The translations under genes were made by a program, and so were the position numbers. Positions 1-7,130 of a stretch of 7,282 nt of DNA are shown one piece after another. The notes beneath the pieces were generated by a model that worked only from the letters and a program-made list of their open reading frames with translations, did no database searches and had not been told where the DNA came from. The stretch's first letter is position 1, and each line of letters begins with the position of its first letter. The stretch lies in NCBI GenBank assembly GCA_020722405.1, contig DYKW01000093.1, positions 1-7,282 of the forward strand, given 5' to 3'. The DNA comes from Anaerolinea thermophila. GTDB taxonomy: Bacteria; Chloroflexota; Anaerolineae; Anaerolineales; DRKV01.

Positions 1-6
1 TCGCCA

Positions 7-48
7 TGAAAAATAATTTTCACCACCAGACATGAAAATCTATTTTCA
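7..48. promoter_or_regulatory. two tandem AT-rich palindromes, possible operator pair
   Basis: Two 16-bp palindromes of 7-2-7 form lie 26 bp apart centre to centre: TGAAAAATAATTTTCA at 7-22 (one mispaired position) and TGAAAATCTATTTTCA at 33-48 (perfect). They are separated by CCACCAGACA. They sit about 30 bp upstream of the -35 region of the phosphoribosyltransferase promoter, a plausible place for a dimeric regulator to bind. The half-site vaguely recalls Fur-family boxes, but those have a 1-bp centre, so no regulator is named. The same pair occurs upstream of the minus-strand operon. The arms could instead simply be the hairpin of a mobile repeat. Confidence 0.45.
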
Positions 49-54
49 GATCAG
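11..54 (+). repeat. 44-bp repeat, left copy (inverted match at 7239-7282)
   Basis: This segment is base-for-base identical to the reverse complement of 7239-7282. The match stops at 54/55 on the inner side. On the outer side it runs to the right edge of the window, so its true length is unknown. It contains the palindrome TGAAAATCTATTTTCA (33-48) and most of a related one starting at position 7. It is AT-rich and non-coding. It may be the edge of a multicopy element such as a MITE or IS end, or a shared regulatory segment. No transposase is visible in the window, so the element type is not assigned. Confidence 0.93.
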
Positions 55-77
55 CCCTAATTCGCTGTATCTGCGAG

Positions 78-106
78 TTTTCTGTGAGTCAGAGCGATGA
101 TATAAT
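78..106 (+). promoter_or_regulatory. sigma-70-type promoter with extended -10, for the phosphoribosyltransferase gene
   Basis: A perfect -10 hexamer TATAAT lies at 101-106, preceded by TG one base upstream (98-99), giving the extended -10 TGATATAAT. A weak -35 (TTTTCT, 78-83) lies 17 bp upstream. Transcription would start near 112-114, leaving a leader of roughly 37 nt before the ATG at 150. The position of this promoter excludes the longer in-frame start at GTG 84, which would lie upstream of the transcription start. Confidence 0.75.
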
Positions 107-137
107 GCCTGGCGGCAGTAAACCATCTTCAACCCTT

Positions 138-142
138 AGGAG
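138..142 (+). promoter_or_regulatory. Shine-Dalgarno site that sets the start of the phosphoribosyltransferase gene
   Basis: AGGAG at 138-142 is followed by a 7-nt spacer and ATG at 150. This is the only strong ribosome binding site seen at any of the five gene starts in the window, and it fixes the start at 150 over the upstream in-frame GTG. Confidence 0.8.
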
Positions 143-149
143 AAAAAAC

Positions 150-704
150 ATGTCCCGTGACACTTACACGATTACCATCGGCAACATCCGGCGAGATTTG
201 CCGTTGTTCGAAGTTGCCCCAAACTTACGCATCGCCGTGCTCAATATTTTAGGAGACACCGAATTAACCGAAGTTAGTGCTGAAGAACTGGCAAAGAAAT
301 TGGAAACCATGGCCTATGATGTACTGGTCACCGCAGAAACCAAAAGCGTTCCCCTGATTTACGCGCTATCGATAGCCACCCACAAGCCATACGTCGTGCT
401 GCGCAAACAGTACAAGCCCTACATGGGCGAAGCCATCTCCGCGGAAACACACTCGATCACCACCGGGCACCCCCAAACCCTATACCTGGATGAAAAAGAC
501 CGCGAATTACTCGATGGCAAGCACGTGGTTCTGGTAGATGATGTCATTAGCACCGGCTCGACGTTGAATGGCATGAAGACACTGATGGAGCGTGCCAACG
601 CTCAGGTGGTGGCGAAGGCTGCTATCTGCACCGAGGGCGATGACCCGGCCGAATGGAAAAACGTCATTGCGCTGGCACATTTGCCGCTCTTTCGAGAGGC
701 ATAA
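150..704 (+). CDS. adenine-phosphoribosyltransferase-like protein (type I PRTase)
   Basis: A 184-residue cytoplasmic enzyme of the type I phosphoribosyltransferase fold. Members of this family transfer ribose 5-phosphate from PRPP to a purine base in nucleotide salvage. The PRPP-binding loop is clear at residues 126-138 (VVLVDDVISTGST), with the characteristic acidic pair D130-D131. An N-terminal block resembling Apt (NIRRDLPLFEVAPNLRIA, residues 12-29) and the segment around YMGE (91-94) match the Apt-like group in COG0503. Length is normal for the family. Whether the substrate is adenine or another base (xanthine, orotate) cannot be settled by eye, so no symbol is given. The start is chosen from AGGAG at 138-142 and a promoter at 78-106. 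It is monocistronic here and converges on the methyltransferase gene, whose stop lies one base away. Confidence 0.9.
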   Translation: MSRDTYTITIGNIRRDLPLFEVAPNLRIAVLNILGDTELTEVSAEELAKKLETMAYDVLVTAETKSVPLIYALSIATHKPYVVLRKQYKPYMGEAISAETHSITTGHPQTLYLDEKDRELLDGKHVVLVDDVISTGSTLNGMKTLMERANAQVVAKAAICTEGDDPAEWKNVIALAHLPLFREA

Positions 705-705
705 C

Positions 706-1890
706 TCAAGGCGAAGCAATGATCACAATGGGGCGGCCGCGTAATTGGGTGAGGAAAATCACCCGCCGGCGGTCGCCTTTCAGTTTCAAGGCACGTTGCA
801 CCTCCGCCGGGGTTAACGCCGAGCCGCGTTTTTTTACCGTCACTTGCCCTACCTTACGGGCTCTCAGGTAAGCCCGTAAGCGCTTCATTTGAAAAGGCAT
901 CCAGTCTTCCACCTGCCAGCAGCGGGCGTAAGGTGTTTCACGGCGGGTATCGTTACACAAATAAGCGATCTGCTCGTCGAGTTGCCAGGCGTCCAGACGG
1001 GCAGCCAGGGTGCGCACCAAACCGGCGCGCAGCACGGCCGGGTCAGGCTCGTAAATGAAGGTACCTGGCTCTCCCAGGCGCGCAGCGCCATTTTCGGCAG
1101 AGGCATCCGCTGTCAGGGTGTGTTCTCCAGGGAGCAAGGTCGCCTGCCGGTCGCTGTGCCGGCAATCCCCAAACCACAGGCAGGCTTCTTTTAGATTCCC
1201 ATGCAAAGAAATGAATTCGACCTCACAGTTATAAGCCGCGATTTCGTTCAAGTTCACGCCCGGTGAGACCTTGACCGCCAAGCCTGTGAAATGCGGCAAC
1301 CAGTTGAGTACGATATCCAGGGGCGGCTGATAATCTGCCACCGAAAAAATACGCTGCTGTCCATGACGGCGTGCCGGATCGAAAAACGCTCCACTCTGGG
1401 GAGGCAAGGCTCCCAAGGGGAGAGGGTAACGTACATCGGCCTGCAGAAGTTGTGCCCGCCCCCATAGGCCGGTGCTTTCGAGGTTCTCCCGTCCCATGGC
1501 TAACCGCAAAGGGTCGATATCTATCCCCAGGGTAGTCGCCACCTGTGCCAGGGCAAAAGTATCGCTCCCAATGGAGCAACCCACATCCAGCAAAAAATCG
1601 TAGTTCGCAAAGCGCCGCGCCCGCCAGGCGGAAACTACCGATGGACTGGCCTGCTCCAATGCTTCACGAGTGAAGTACCACCGGGCCGCCTGTTGGGGAA
1701 ATTTTTCCACCGCCTGGTTACGCAGGGTGGCTGTCTCCAGGGCGGCACGTGCGATTTCTGGAGGATAGCGATGCGCCAGATGCTGAAAGTGAGATAAAAA
1801 ATCCATCTCGCGCGGTGAAAGACGCTGCACCTCGGCCAGCACAGTTTGCCCTGTGGACGAGCACAACGCCCGAAAAGATGCGAGATCCAT
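706..1890 (-). CDS. class I SAM-dependent methyltransferase with THUMP-like C-terminal domain
   Basis: A 394-residue soluble protein. The Rossmann-type methyltransferase core carries motif I at residues 102-110 (DVGCSIGSD, a SAM-binding glycine loop), an acidic loop at D124/D126 (GIDIDP) and D152, which normally contacts the adenine. Where amino-methyltransferases have (N/D)PPY, this protein has DPARR (171-175). The C-terminal part, about 330-394, including KVGQVTVKKRGS (346-357), resembles the THUMP-like domain found on this family. The N-terminal 90 residues are mostly helical by appearance. The family is presumed to act on RNA, but the substrate is not known and is not inferred here. It is the last gene of the minus-strand block, only 9 bp after the HD-GYP gene, with a weak AAGAG five bases before the ATG. 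Translational coupling with the upstream gene is likely. Confidence 0.85.
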   Translation of the reverse strand: MDLASFRALCSSTGQTVLAEVQRLSPREMDFLSHFQHLAHRYPPEIARAALETATLRNQAVEKFPQQAARWYFTREALEQASPSVVSAWRARRFANYDFLLDVGCSIGSDTFALAQVATTLGIDIDPLRLAMGRENLESTGLWGRAQLLQADVRYPLPLGALPPQSGAFFDPARRHGQQRIFSVADYQPPLDIVLNWLPHFTGLAVKVSPGVNLNEIAAYNCEVEFISLHGNLKEACLWFGDCRHSDRQATLLPGEHTLTADASAENGAARLGEPGTFIYEPDPAVLRAGLVRTLAARLDAWQLDEQIAYLCNDTRRETPYARCWQVEDWMPFQMKRLRAYLRARKVGQVTVKKRGSALTPAEVQRALKLKGDRRRVIFLTQLRGRPIVIIASP

Positions 1891-1899
1891 GTTACTCTT

Positions 1900-4734
1900 T
1901 TAGAAGTGCACCGGACGTGTACGCAGCACGTCCAGGAAAATGGGCGTCAAATTGGGGTCGAATAATTTACCGGCTTGTTCCTGAATGTATTCTATGACTT
2001 TTTCGGGTGGCCAGGCAGGGCGATAAGGGCGCTCGGAAGTCAATGCATCCCACACATCGACCAATGCAAAAATGCGCGCTTCCAGTGGAATGCGTTCCCC
2101 ACTAAGGCCACGCGGATAGCCGCTGCCATCCCAGTGCTCATGATGAGCATACGGGATAACGAGTGCTCTGCGCAAGAAATGGATGGGGTAAAGCAACTCG
2201 CGCGCATAGACCGGGTGCTGACGCATAATCTCCCATTCCGCATCGGTCAAGGGGCCGGGCTTGAGCAAAATCTCATCTGGAATGGCCAATTTGCCCACAT
2301 CGTGTAATAATGTGCCGCGGCGGATATCCACAAGATGTTTTTCATCCTGTATCACGCGCCGGGCAAAGGTCAAACACAATTCAACGATTCTGGATATGTG
2401 ACCGGGCGGCTCTGTCCCGCGCCATTCCATCGTCCGCGCCCAGCCTTCTAGTGTTTGGTCATAGGCTAATTCCAATTCAAAATTGGAGTGTTGTAGGCTT
2501 TCGAATAATTGCGCGTTCTCGATGGCAATGGCGGTTTGCGTGGTCAGTGTATTGGCAAACGATAGCCAGTCGTCATTTGGATGGAAAGCATCGAAAAAAT
2601 AGGTTTCTAGAACACCTTGAAGGTTCCCTTTTGCAACCAATGGCAAGCCAACGTAAATTTTCGGGGGCGTATCAATCTCCGAAAGGGTGAGTTCATTGCT
2701 TTCGGGATTGAAATCCTCTACGATAAGAGGTTTACGACGTAGGGCTACCTGACCACACAGATTATTTCCTAAACGTATGGTGTGTTTTGGAAATACACTC
2801 TCAGAGAGCCGGCCGCGTACCATCATGTATTGTAACGAAGTAGTAGCCGGTTGAAATAGCGCTAATGCCGCCGCGTCTACGCCCAGTTGACGCAAGATTT
2901 GTTCCAAAACAACGCCCAGCGTGATGGAAATATCCATGCTGACCGTGATGGTGTTATCAATGGTGCGTAACGATTGCAAACGTTGCAAAGAACGCTGTAC
3001 GTCGTCATACAGCCTGGCATTTTGAATGGCGATCGCGGCTTGATCGGCCAACAATTCCAACATGCGGATTTCATGCGCTAAGAAATGATGTGGTTGCTCA
3101 TAGGCCACATTGAGCACCCCGCGTACCTGACCGCCGGCGCGCAACGGGAAGCAGGCCAATGCGCCGTCGAAGTCAGGCATATAATTGGCATATAGTTCGT
3201 GCTCTCGCGTAGAATCGATGATTAGAGGCTTGCCACTAAGCGCCGTCTGCATGGTAGCGCCATTTTCGCGTGGCTGGGCTATTGGCCTGGTGGAGATGTT
3301 GCCATTCATCATGGCGATACCAAAGGTCAGTTGTTTGCCATCGAAGAGGAAAATATGGCCGTTATTGATATTGAGTAAATTGTAGATTTGCAGCAAGATG
3401 GTCTCTAAAACGGCGTGTTGATCCAGCGAGTCCGTCAATTGAAGGGAGGCCTTGTGTACCGCATCCAATTCGGAAAGATGCTGACGAGTTTCCTGCAACA
3501 GCACCGAGGTAACGAAAACCAGCGAGATATAGGCGCTCAAATCAGAGGCCAGGGATATTTCTTTTTCACTAAACGAATGCGGTGTGTGGAACCCGATGCC
3601 AATCATCCCATAGAATTTTCCATGGGCAGAGAGGGGCAATGCCAATACCGAGCGCACCATAGGAAATTTTTGGGCAATTTCAGGGAGAATATACGGCGAG
3701 TTGAAAGGATCTGGCACAGAGAGAACGCGCTTCTCTCGACGTACCGAGGCTGTTAGCGTACCTTCTGCCGGCATTCCTTCAAGTATCAGATAGGCATGTA
3801 TATCTTCGAGCCCGGAGGCGGTGGCCGGCAAAACCCTTTGGGTGTCTTCATCCCACTCGGTAATGTAACAACTATCCGCAGCGAAAAGGGCCTGTAGATT
3901 CTCTGCAACGACGGTCAGCACTTTATGGCGATCAGACTCCTGCAACGCGAGGCGCGTAATCTGTGCCAAACTGCTCAAATAATGAGCGCGTTCTTGTTGG
4001 GCGGTGATATCACGTACACTGCCATCAAACACCCGTTCATCATCGGCATCCAACACGCAGCGCAGTGAAGTCTCCGCCCAGATGAATCGTTTATCGTAGC
4101 AACGCATTCGTGCCGTAAAGGTCAAGACATCGCCTTCTGCCATGTGCATCCAGGGGGCGTTACTATCTGTGACGTCAACGTAAAGCGTATGAACTGGCGT
4201 TTGTTTCAGCGTTTCGGCATCTGGATAATGCAACATTTCCACCAATGCCGGGTTGACATTCAAAAAAGTGCCATCTTCTTTCATGCGTAGCAGGCCAATT
4301 GGCACTTCCGCCACCAGATGGGCACAACGCTGCTCTAATTCTCTCAAGGAACGCTGCTGTGCTGCACTGTGCAAGGCGATGCGAGCAGCCACGGGGAGTT
4401 GAGCATAGTTTTTGGGAGATTTGAGGAGGTAATCGTCCAGTCCGGCCTTGAGCGCCTGCACGACGATTTCTTCGTTGCCGGTTCCGGTGAACATAATGAC
4501 AGGGCAATCGGAGTAACGTTCCTTGATATGGTGCAACACCTGCAAGCCATCTGTCCAACGCAAATGATAGTCTGTGATCACCAAATCATAGTTGAAGTTG
4601 TCCAGTGCGGCTTCGAATTGCGCCATATTGTTGACTTCATCCGCTTCCAGGTGCTCACCAAACTCTCTGCGCAAATAGCGAATCACTAAAAAGCGGTCGT
4701 CCGGATTATCGTCTATAATCAAAAGGCGGTTCAT
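1900..4734 (-). CDS. response regulator REC-PAS-GAF-GAF-GAF-HD-GYP, probable c-di-GMP phosphodiesterase
   Basis: A 944-residue cytoplasmic regulator. REC is at about residues 1-122, with acidic pair D8-D9, phosphoacceptor D55 (VITDYHL), T83 and K105, so it should accept phosphate. A PAS domain follows (about 132-246), ending in the usual DIT motif. Three GAF domains lie at roughly 267-410, 435-575 and 598-745, each closing on a helix such as AIAIQNARLYDD. The output is a complete HD-GYP domain (about 755-944): HDVGK from H811, HHEHWDGSGYP from H864, and the downstream DVWDAL and RPYRP signature. HD-GYP proteins with these residues hydrolyse cyclic di-GMP. There is no GGDEF or EAL domain, no transmembrane segment and no histidine kinase beside it, so its phosphodonor is encoded elsewhere. 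The start is uncertain: ATG 4734 is preferred, but TTG 4743 is in frame; neither has a good ribosome binding site, and an in-frame stop lies at 4768-4770. Confidence 0.93.
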   Translation of the reverse strand: MNRLLIIDDNPDDRFLVIRYLRREFGEHLEADEVNNMAQFEAALDNFNYDLVITDYHLRWTDGLQVLHHIKERYSDCPVIMFTGTGNEEIVVQALKAGLDDYLLKSPKNYAQLPVAARIALHSAAQQRSLRELEQRCAHLVAEVPIGLLRMKEDGTFLNVNPALVEMLHYPDAETLKQTPVHTLYVDVTDSNAPWMHMAEGDVLTFTARMRCYDKRFIWAETSLRCVLDADDERVFDGSVRDITAQQERAHYLSSLAQITRLALQESDRHKVLTVVAENLQALFAADSCYITEWDEDTQRVLPATASGLEDIHAYLILEGMPAEGTLTASVRREKRVLSVPDPFNSPYILPEIAQKFPMVRSVLALPLSAHGKFYGMIGIGFHTPHSFSEKEISLASDLSAYISLVFVTSVLLQETRQHLSELDAVHKASLQLTDSLDQHAVLETILLQIYNLLNINNGHIFLFDGKQLTFGIAMMNGNISTRPIAQPRENGATMQTALSGKPLIIDSTREHELYANYMPDFDGALACFPLRAGGQVRGVLNVAYEQPHHFLAHEIRMLELLADQAAIAIQNARLYDDVQRSLQRLQSLRTIDNTITVSMDISITLGVVLEQILRQLGVDAAALALFQPATTSLQYMMVRGRLSESVFPKHTIRLGNNLCGQVALRRKPLIVEDFNPESNELTLSEIDTPPKIYVGLPLVAKGNLQGVLETYFFDAFHPNDDWLSFANTLTTQTAIAIENAQLFESLQHSNFELELAYDQTLEGWARTMEWRGTEPPGHISRIVELCLTFARRVIQDEKHLVDIRRGTLLHDVGKLAIPDEILLKPGPLTDAEWEIMRQHPVYARELLYPIHFLRRALVIPYAHHEHWDGSGYPRGLSGERIPLEARIFALVDVWDALTSERPYRPAWPPEKVIEYIQEQAGKLFDPNLTPIFLDVLRTRPVHF

Positions 4735-4753
4735 GGCACTCAAGGAGGGGGGC

Positions 4754-4783
4754 GGGTAGCAAAGGCATCACCTTCACCTACCC
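4754..4783. repeat. diverged copy of the GC-rich palindrome at 7182-7212, in the operon spacer
   Basis: On the minus strand this 30-bp stretch begins GGGTAGG and ends CTACCC. It aligns over its full length with the palindrome at 7182-7212: 23 of 31 columns match, with seven mismatches, all transitions, plus one gap. It can still fold with a 6-bp outer stem (4754-4759 with 4778-4783) and a 4-bp inner stem (4762-4765 with 4771-4774). On the plus strand it is followed by ATTTTTT (4784-4790) and so looks like an intrinsic terminator for antisense transcription. On the minus strand no U-tract follows, so it should not stop the operon. It fills most of the 54-bp gap between the oxidoreductase and HD-GYP genes. 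Confidence 0.65.
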
Positions 4784-4788
4784 ATTTT

Positions 4789-6099
4789 TTAGGACGTTTT
4801 ATCTTGCATGAGGCGCGCCACGCGTCGCCCCAATTCGACCGCAAAGTTCGTCCCGCGGTCCCAGGGGTATACATGGCTCATGCTGGCAAAGTACAGGCCG
4901 GGCAGGGGTGTCTTCAGCGCCGGAATATTGCGGCTATGGTTGACGAAGGGTACAGGCTGAGCGTAAACCTCGCGGAACAGCCAGGTTTGGTTGATCCAAT
5001 CGGCGGAAAAGTGCGGATTAATGCGTTGGATAGCCGGGATGAAACGCGCCAATAACTCATCGGCACTCAGACGGAAGTACTCATGGTCAGGCGGCAGGTA
5101 ATCGCCACAGTACAAGATGTGTTCACCGTCGAAGTGCTCTGGCGAGACGAAGTTGGTGTGTTCTACCAGGGCCAGGAAGGGAAAGCCGGCCGATTTGGGG
5201 ATATTGAACCAGTAGTATCCTTGCTCTGAAAGTTGGTGCTTGATGGATAGAACCAACACAACCGCCCCCAGACTTTTGAGGTCGCGTAACCCCTGAAGGT
5301 AACGGCTCGACAAGGAGGGGGCCAGTTTCGTCATCAGTGCCGGGGAGACGGTACTCAAAGCCTGATCGAACCTTTGGGGTTCCCCGGCCACCCATAAGGT
5401 CGGGCCGTTCTCCCCGGGTTCGATTCGGGTTACCGGTGTTTGCAGGTGAATGCGAACGCCCTGGGTGCGCAGTCGATCTGCAAAATCATCCAAAAATTGC
5501 TGGAACCCGCCGCGGTAGGTACCCAGACGGGTGGTGCGGGCGTGCAGCCGCGCCCAGAACCAGGCCATGTTGACATCCTGATAATACGGGCCGAACTTGC
5601 CCTCCAGCATCGGCTCCCACATGGTTTCATACACCCGGCGTCCGGCCCAACGGCGTATCCACTCGTGCGCCGTAGAGGCTTCCAAAGCCTGCCAGTTTTT
5701 AGTCAGCCGCAGGTAAAGCCCGACCAATCCAAAGCGCATCTTATCCAGCCCCCAACCCAGGCCAGGGAAGAGCAGAGCGTGCAGAATGGAATCGAAGGGG
5801 TACCACTTTTCGCGGTGATAAATCACCGTGTAAGGACGCGGGAAGATGACATGCGCCCGTAACCCCAGTTCGTCCAGCAGATCAAGCAAATGGGCATCGG
5901 ATTGGAACCAGTGGTGGTAAAACTTTTCCACCGACCACTCCCAACGCGCTTCGCGAAAGCCGCCCGCCAGGCCGCCAACGGCTTGTCCGGCTTCGTAAAT
6001 GGTGACCTCATGCCCAGCGCGCACCAGGTCCCAGGCTGCACTCATGCCGGTAACGCCGGCGCCAATAATCGCAATGGTTCGTTTTTCAGGAAGTTGCAT
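4789..6099 (-). CDS. FAD-dependent oxidoreductase, amine oxidase / phytoene desaturase-like
   Basis: A 436-residue flavoprotein. The N-terminal dinucleotide-binding fold is clear: GAGVTG (residues 13-18), then E36 at the end of the second strand for the FAD ribose, then VGGLAGG (41-47), the GG-type motif of the amine oxidase, protoporphyrinogen oxidase and carotenoid desaturase superfamily. The C-terminal FAD-binding segment is at about 401-431 (GLYFAS, then WDRGTNFAVELGRRVA). There is no signal peptide or clear membrane helix. The substrate cannot be read directly. UDP-galactopyranose mutase, protoporphyrinogen oxidase and isoprenoid desaturase or saturase roles are all possible. Its position 28 bp after a lipid-type membrane protein favours an envelope lipid or glycan substrate (inference). 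The ATG at 6099 is chosen because the N-terminal extension to 6348 lies inside the upstream gene and is not protein-like. No ribosome binding site is evident. Confidence 0.85.
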   Translation of the reverse strand: MQLPEKRTIAIIGAGVTGMSAAWDLVRAGHEVTIYEAGQAVGGLAGGFREARWEWSVEKFYHHWFQSDAHLLDLLDELGLRAHVIFPRPYTVIYHREKWYPFDSILHALLFPGLGWGLDKMRFGLVGLYLRLTKNWQALEASTAHEWIRRWAGRRVYETMWEPMLEGKFGPYYQDVNMAWFWARLHARTTRLGTYRGGFQQFLDDFADRLRTQGVRIHLQTPVTRIEPGENGPTLWVAGEPQRFDQALSTVSPALMTKLAPSLSSRYLQGLRDLKSLGAVVLVLSIKHQLSEQGYYWFNIPKSAGFPFLALVEHTNFVSPEHFDGEHILYCGDYLPPDHEYFRLSADELLARFIPAIQRINPHFSADWINQTWLFREVYAQPVPFVNHSRNIPALKTPLPGLYFASMSHVYPWDRGTNFAVELGRRVARLMQDKTS

Positions 6100-6127
6100 G
6101 TTTGTCGGGTTGTTGTCATTGGGGCCA

Positions 6128-7123
6128 TCAGGCTTCCACTTGTTGCCATTCGCTGCCCAGCCCCTCACGCAGCAGGTAAAACGCGCCCAATGCAGTGATG
6201 GGTACCCATAAGGCCACGTGTAGCACCAAGGTGTAGGCTGCGGCCACCGGCCCGGCCACACCTGCGGCTTTGAGCACCGCGATACCGGGCGCATCAAACG
6301 TGCCAACGTAGCCGGGCGCCGAGGGCAGGGTGGTTGCCAGGTTGACAATCCCGTTCATCAGCATCAGGGTGAAGAAATCCACCCGGAAGGGAAAGGCATA
6401 CATCACAAACCAGTATTTGCCGGTCTCCAACAGCCAGATGAGCACTGAGGTGAAGAACACCATGAGCGCGTGCCAGGGCGAACGCAACGAGGCCAGCCCA
6501 TCCAAAAATTTGTTCATCATGGCAATGATGCGGTTATGCCAGGCGGCGGGAGTAAGGTGGTATACCAGCCATAACCCAATGCGCATGGCCGGGCGAGGGT
6601 ACATCGCAGCCCACAAGAAGATGGCCAGCGCCAGGATGAAAATGCCTGCCCCCCAGGCAGCCAGCGTTTGGATATTGCCCACAAAGCCGGATTGTCCCTG
6701 AAAGGTCGCCAGTTTAGGCAGGTTGAGAAACACAAAAGCCAGCATCACCACGCCATCGAAGATGCGCTCTACGATGATGGTTGCCAGCGAGGCCGAAATG
6801 GGTACGGCCTCCCGCCGTTTGAGCACTACGGCACGCAGCACTTCACCAGCACGTGCCGGGTAAATGTTGTTGCCCATGTAGCCAATCGCCACGATAGGGA
6901 ACATGGTCTTGGTGGGCACATGCTTCACCGGCGCAATCAGATAGTGCCAGCGCCAGGCACGCACCCACACGCCGAAAAAGTATACCGTTATCCCAGGCAG
7001 CAACCACCAGTAATGTGCCTGTTGGATGTCATGCCATACCTCTTTCAAATGCAGGCCGCGCAGCGCCAGGTAAAGGAACACGGCGCTGATGATTAAACCG
7101 AGCCAAAATTGCCATCTTTTCAT
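6128..7123 (-). CDS. UPF0104 / AglD-like (lysylphosphatidylglycerol synthase TM region) integral membrane protein
   Basis: A 331-residue polytopic membrane protein with about eight hydrophobic segments, near residues 6-22, 40-57, 74-88, 111-135, 153-173, 219-243, 248-268 and 293-317. Family-type motifs are visible: YPARAGEVLR (88-97), VERIFD (118-123) and LPSAPGYVGTFDAP (266-279). This is the membrane domain shared by MprF-type lysylphosphatidylglycerol synthases and archaeal AglD. There is no aminoacyl-transferase domain, so it is not a complete MprF, and the short form is often described as a flippase-like protein; transport has not been shown for this one. The start at ATG 7123 is chosen because MKRWQFWLGL leads directly into the first membrane helix. 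The in-frame ATG at 7261 would add 46 non-family residues encoded by the palindrome and terminal repeat. It is the first gene of the minus-strand operon. Confidence 0.88.
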   Translation of the reverse strand: MKRWQFWLGLIISAVFLYLALRGLHLKEVWHDIQQAHYWWLLPGITVYFFGVWVRAWRWHYLIAPVKHVPTKTMFPIVAIGYMGNNIYPARAGEVLRAVVLKRREAVPISASLATIIVERIFDGVVMLAFVFLNLPKLATFQGQSGFVGNIQTLAAWGAGIFILALAIFLWAAMYPRPAMRIGLWLVYHLTPAAWHNRIIAMMNKFLDGLASLRSPWHALMVFFTSVLIWLLETGKYWFVMYAFPFRVDFFTLMLMNGIVNLATTLPSAPGYVGTFDAPGIAVLKAAGVAGPVAAAYTLVLHVALWVPITALGAFYLLREGLGSEWQQVEA

Positions 7124-7130
7124 GGGTATG

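Noticed and set aside
7..54. CRISPR repeat or iteron array at the left edge
   Set aside because: Only two palindromes are visible with a 10-bp linker. There is no array of spacers and no cas or replication gene in the window.
84..149. N-terminal extension of the phosphoribosyltransferase to GTG 84
   Set aside because: It would begin upstream of the TATAAT at 101-106, and AGGAG at 138-142 points to ATG 150. The added residues do not look like the family.
747..764. Small hairpin GGGTGA/TCACCC as terminator of the phosphoribosyltransferase gene
   Set aside because: The stem is only 6 bp, no T-run follows, and it lies in methyltransferase coding sequence.
3415..3756. Plus-strand open frame of 113 codons inside the HD-GYP gene
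   Set aside because: It is antisense to conserved GAF-domain coding sequence, has no recognisable domain and no promoter or ribosome binding site.
4741..4756. AAGGAGGGGGG run as a strong Shine-Dalgarno
   Set aside because: It is on the plus strand, where no gene starts; on the coding strand it reads as a C-run and cannot serve the HD-GYP gene.
6100..6348. 83-residue extension of the FAD oxidoreductase to 6348
   Set aside because: It overlaps the end of the upstream gene in another frame and is rich in Pro, Trp and Cys as shadow frames are. The flavin fold starts right after ATG 6099.
6668..7096. Plus-strand open frame of 142 codons opposite the membrane protein gene
   Set aside because: It is His- and Arg-rich in the pattern expected of the complement of hydrophobic codons, and no family is recognisable.
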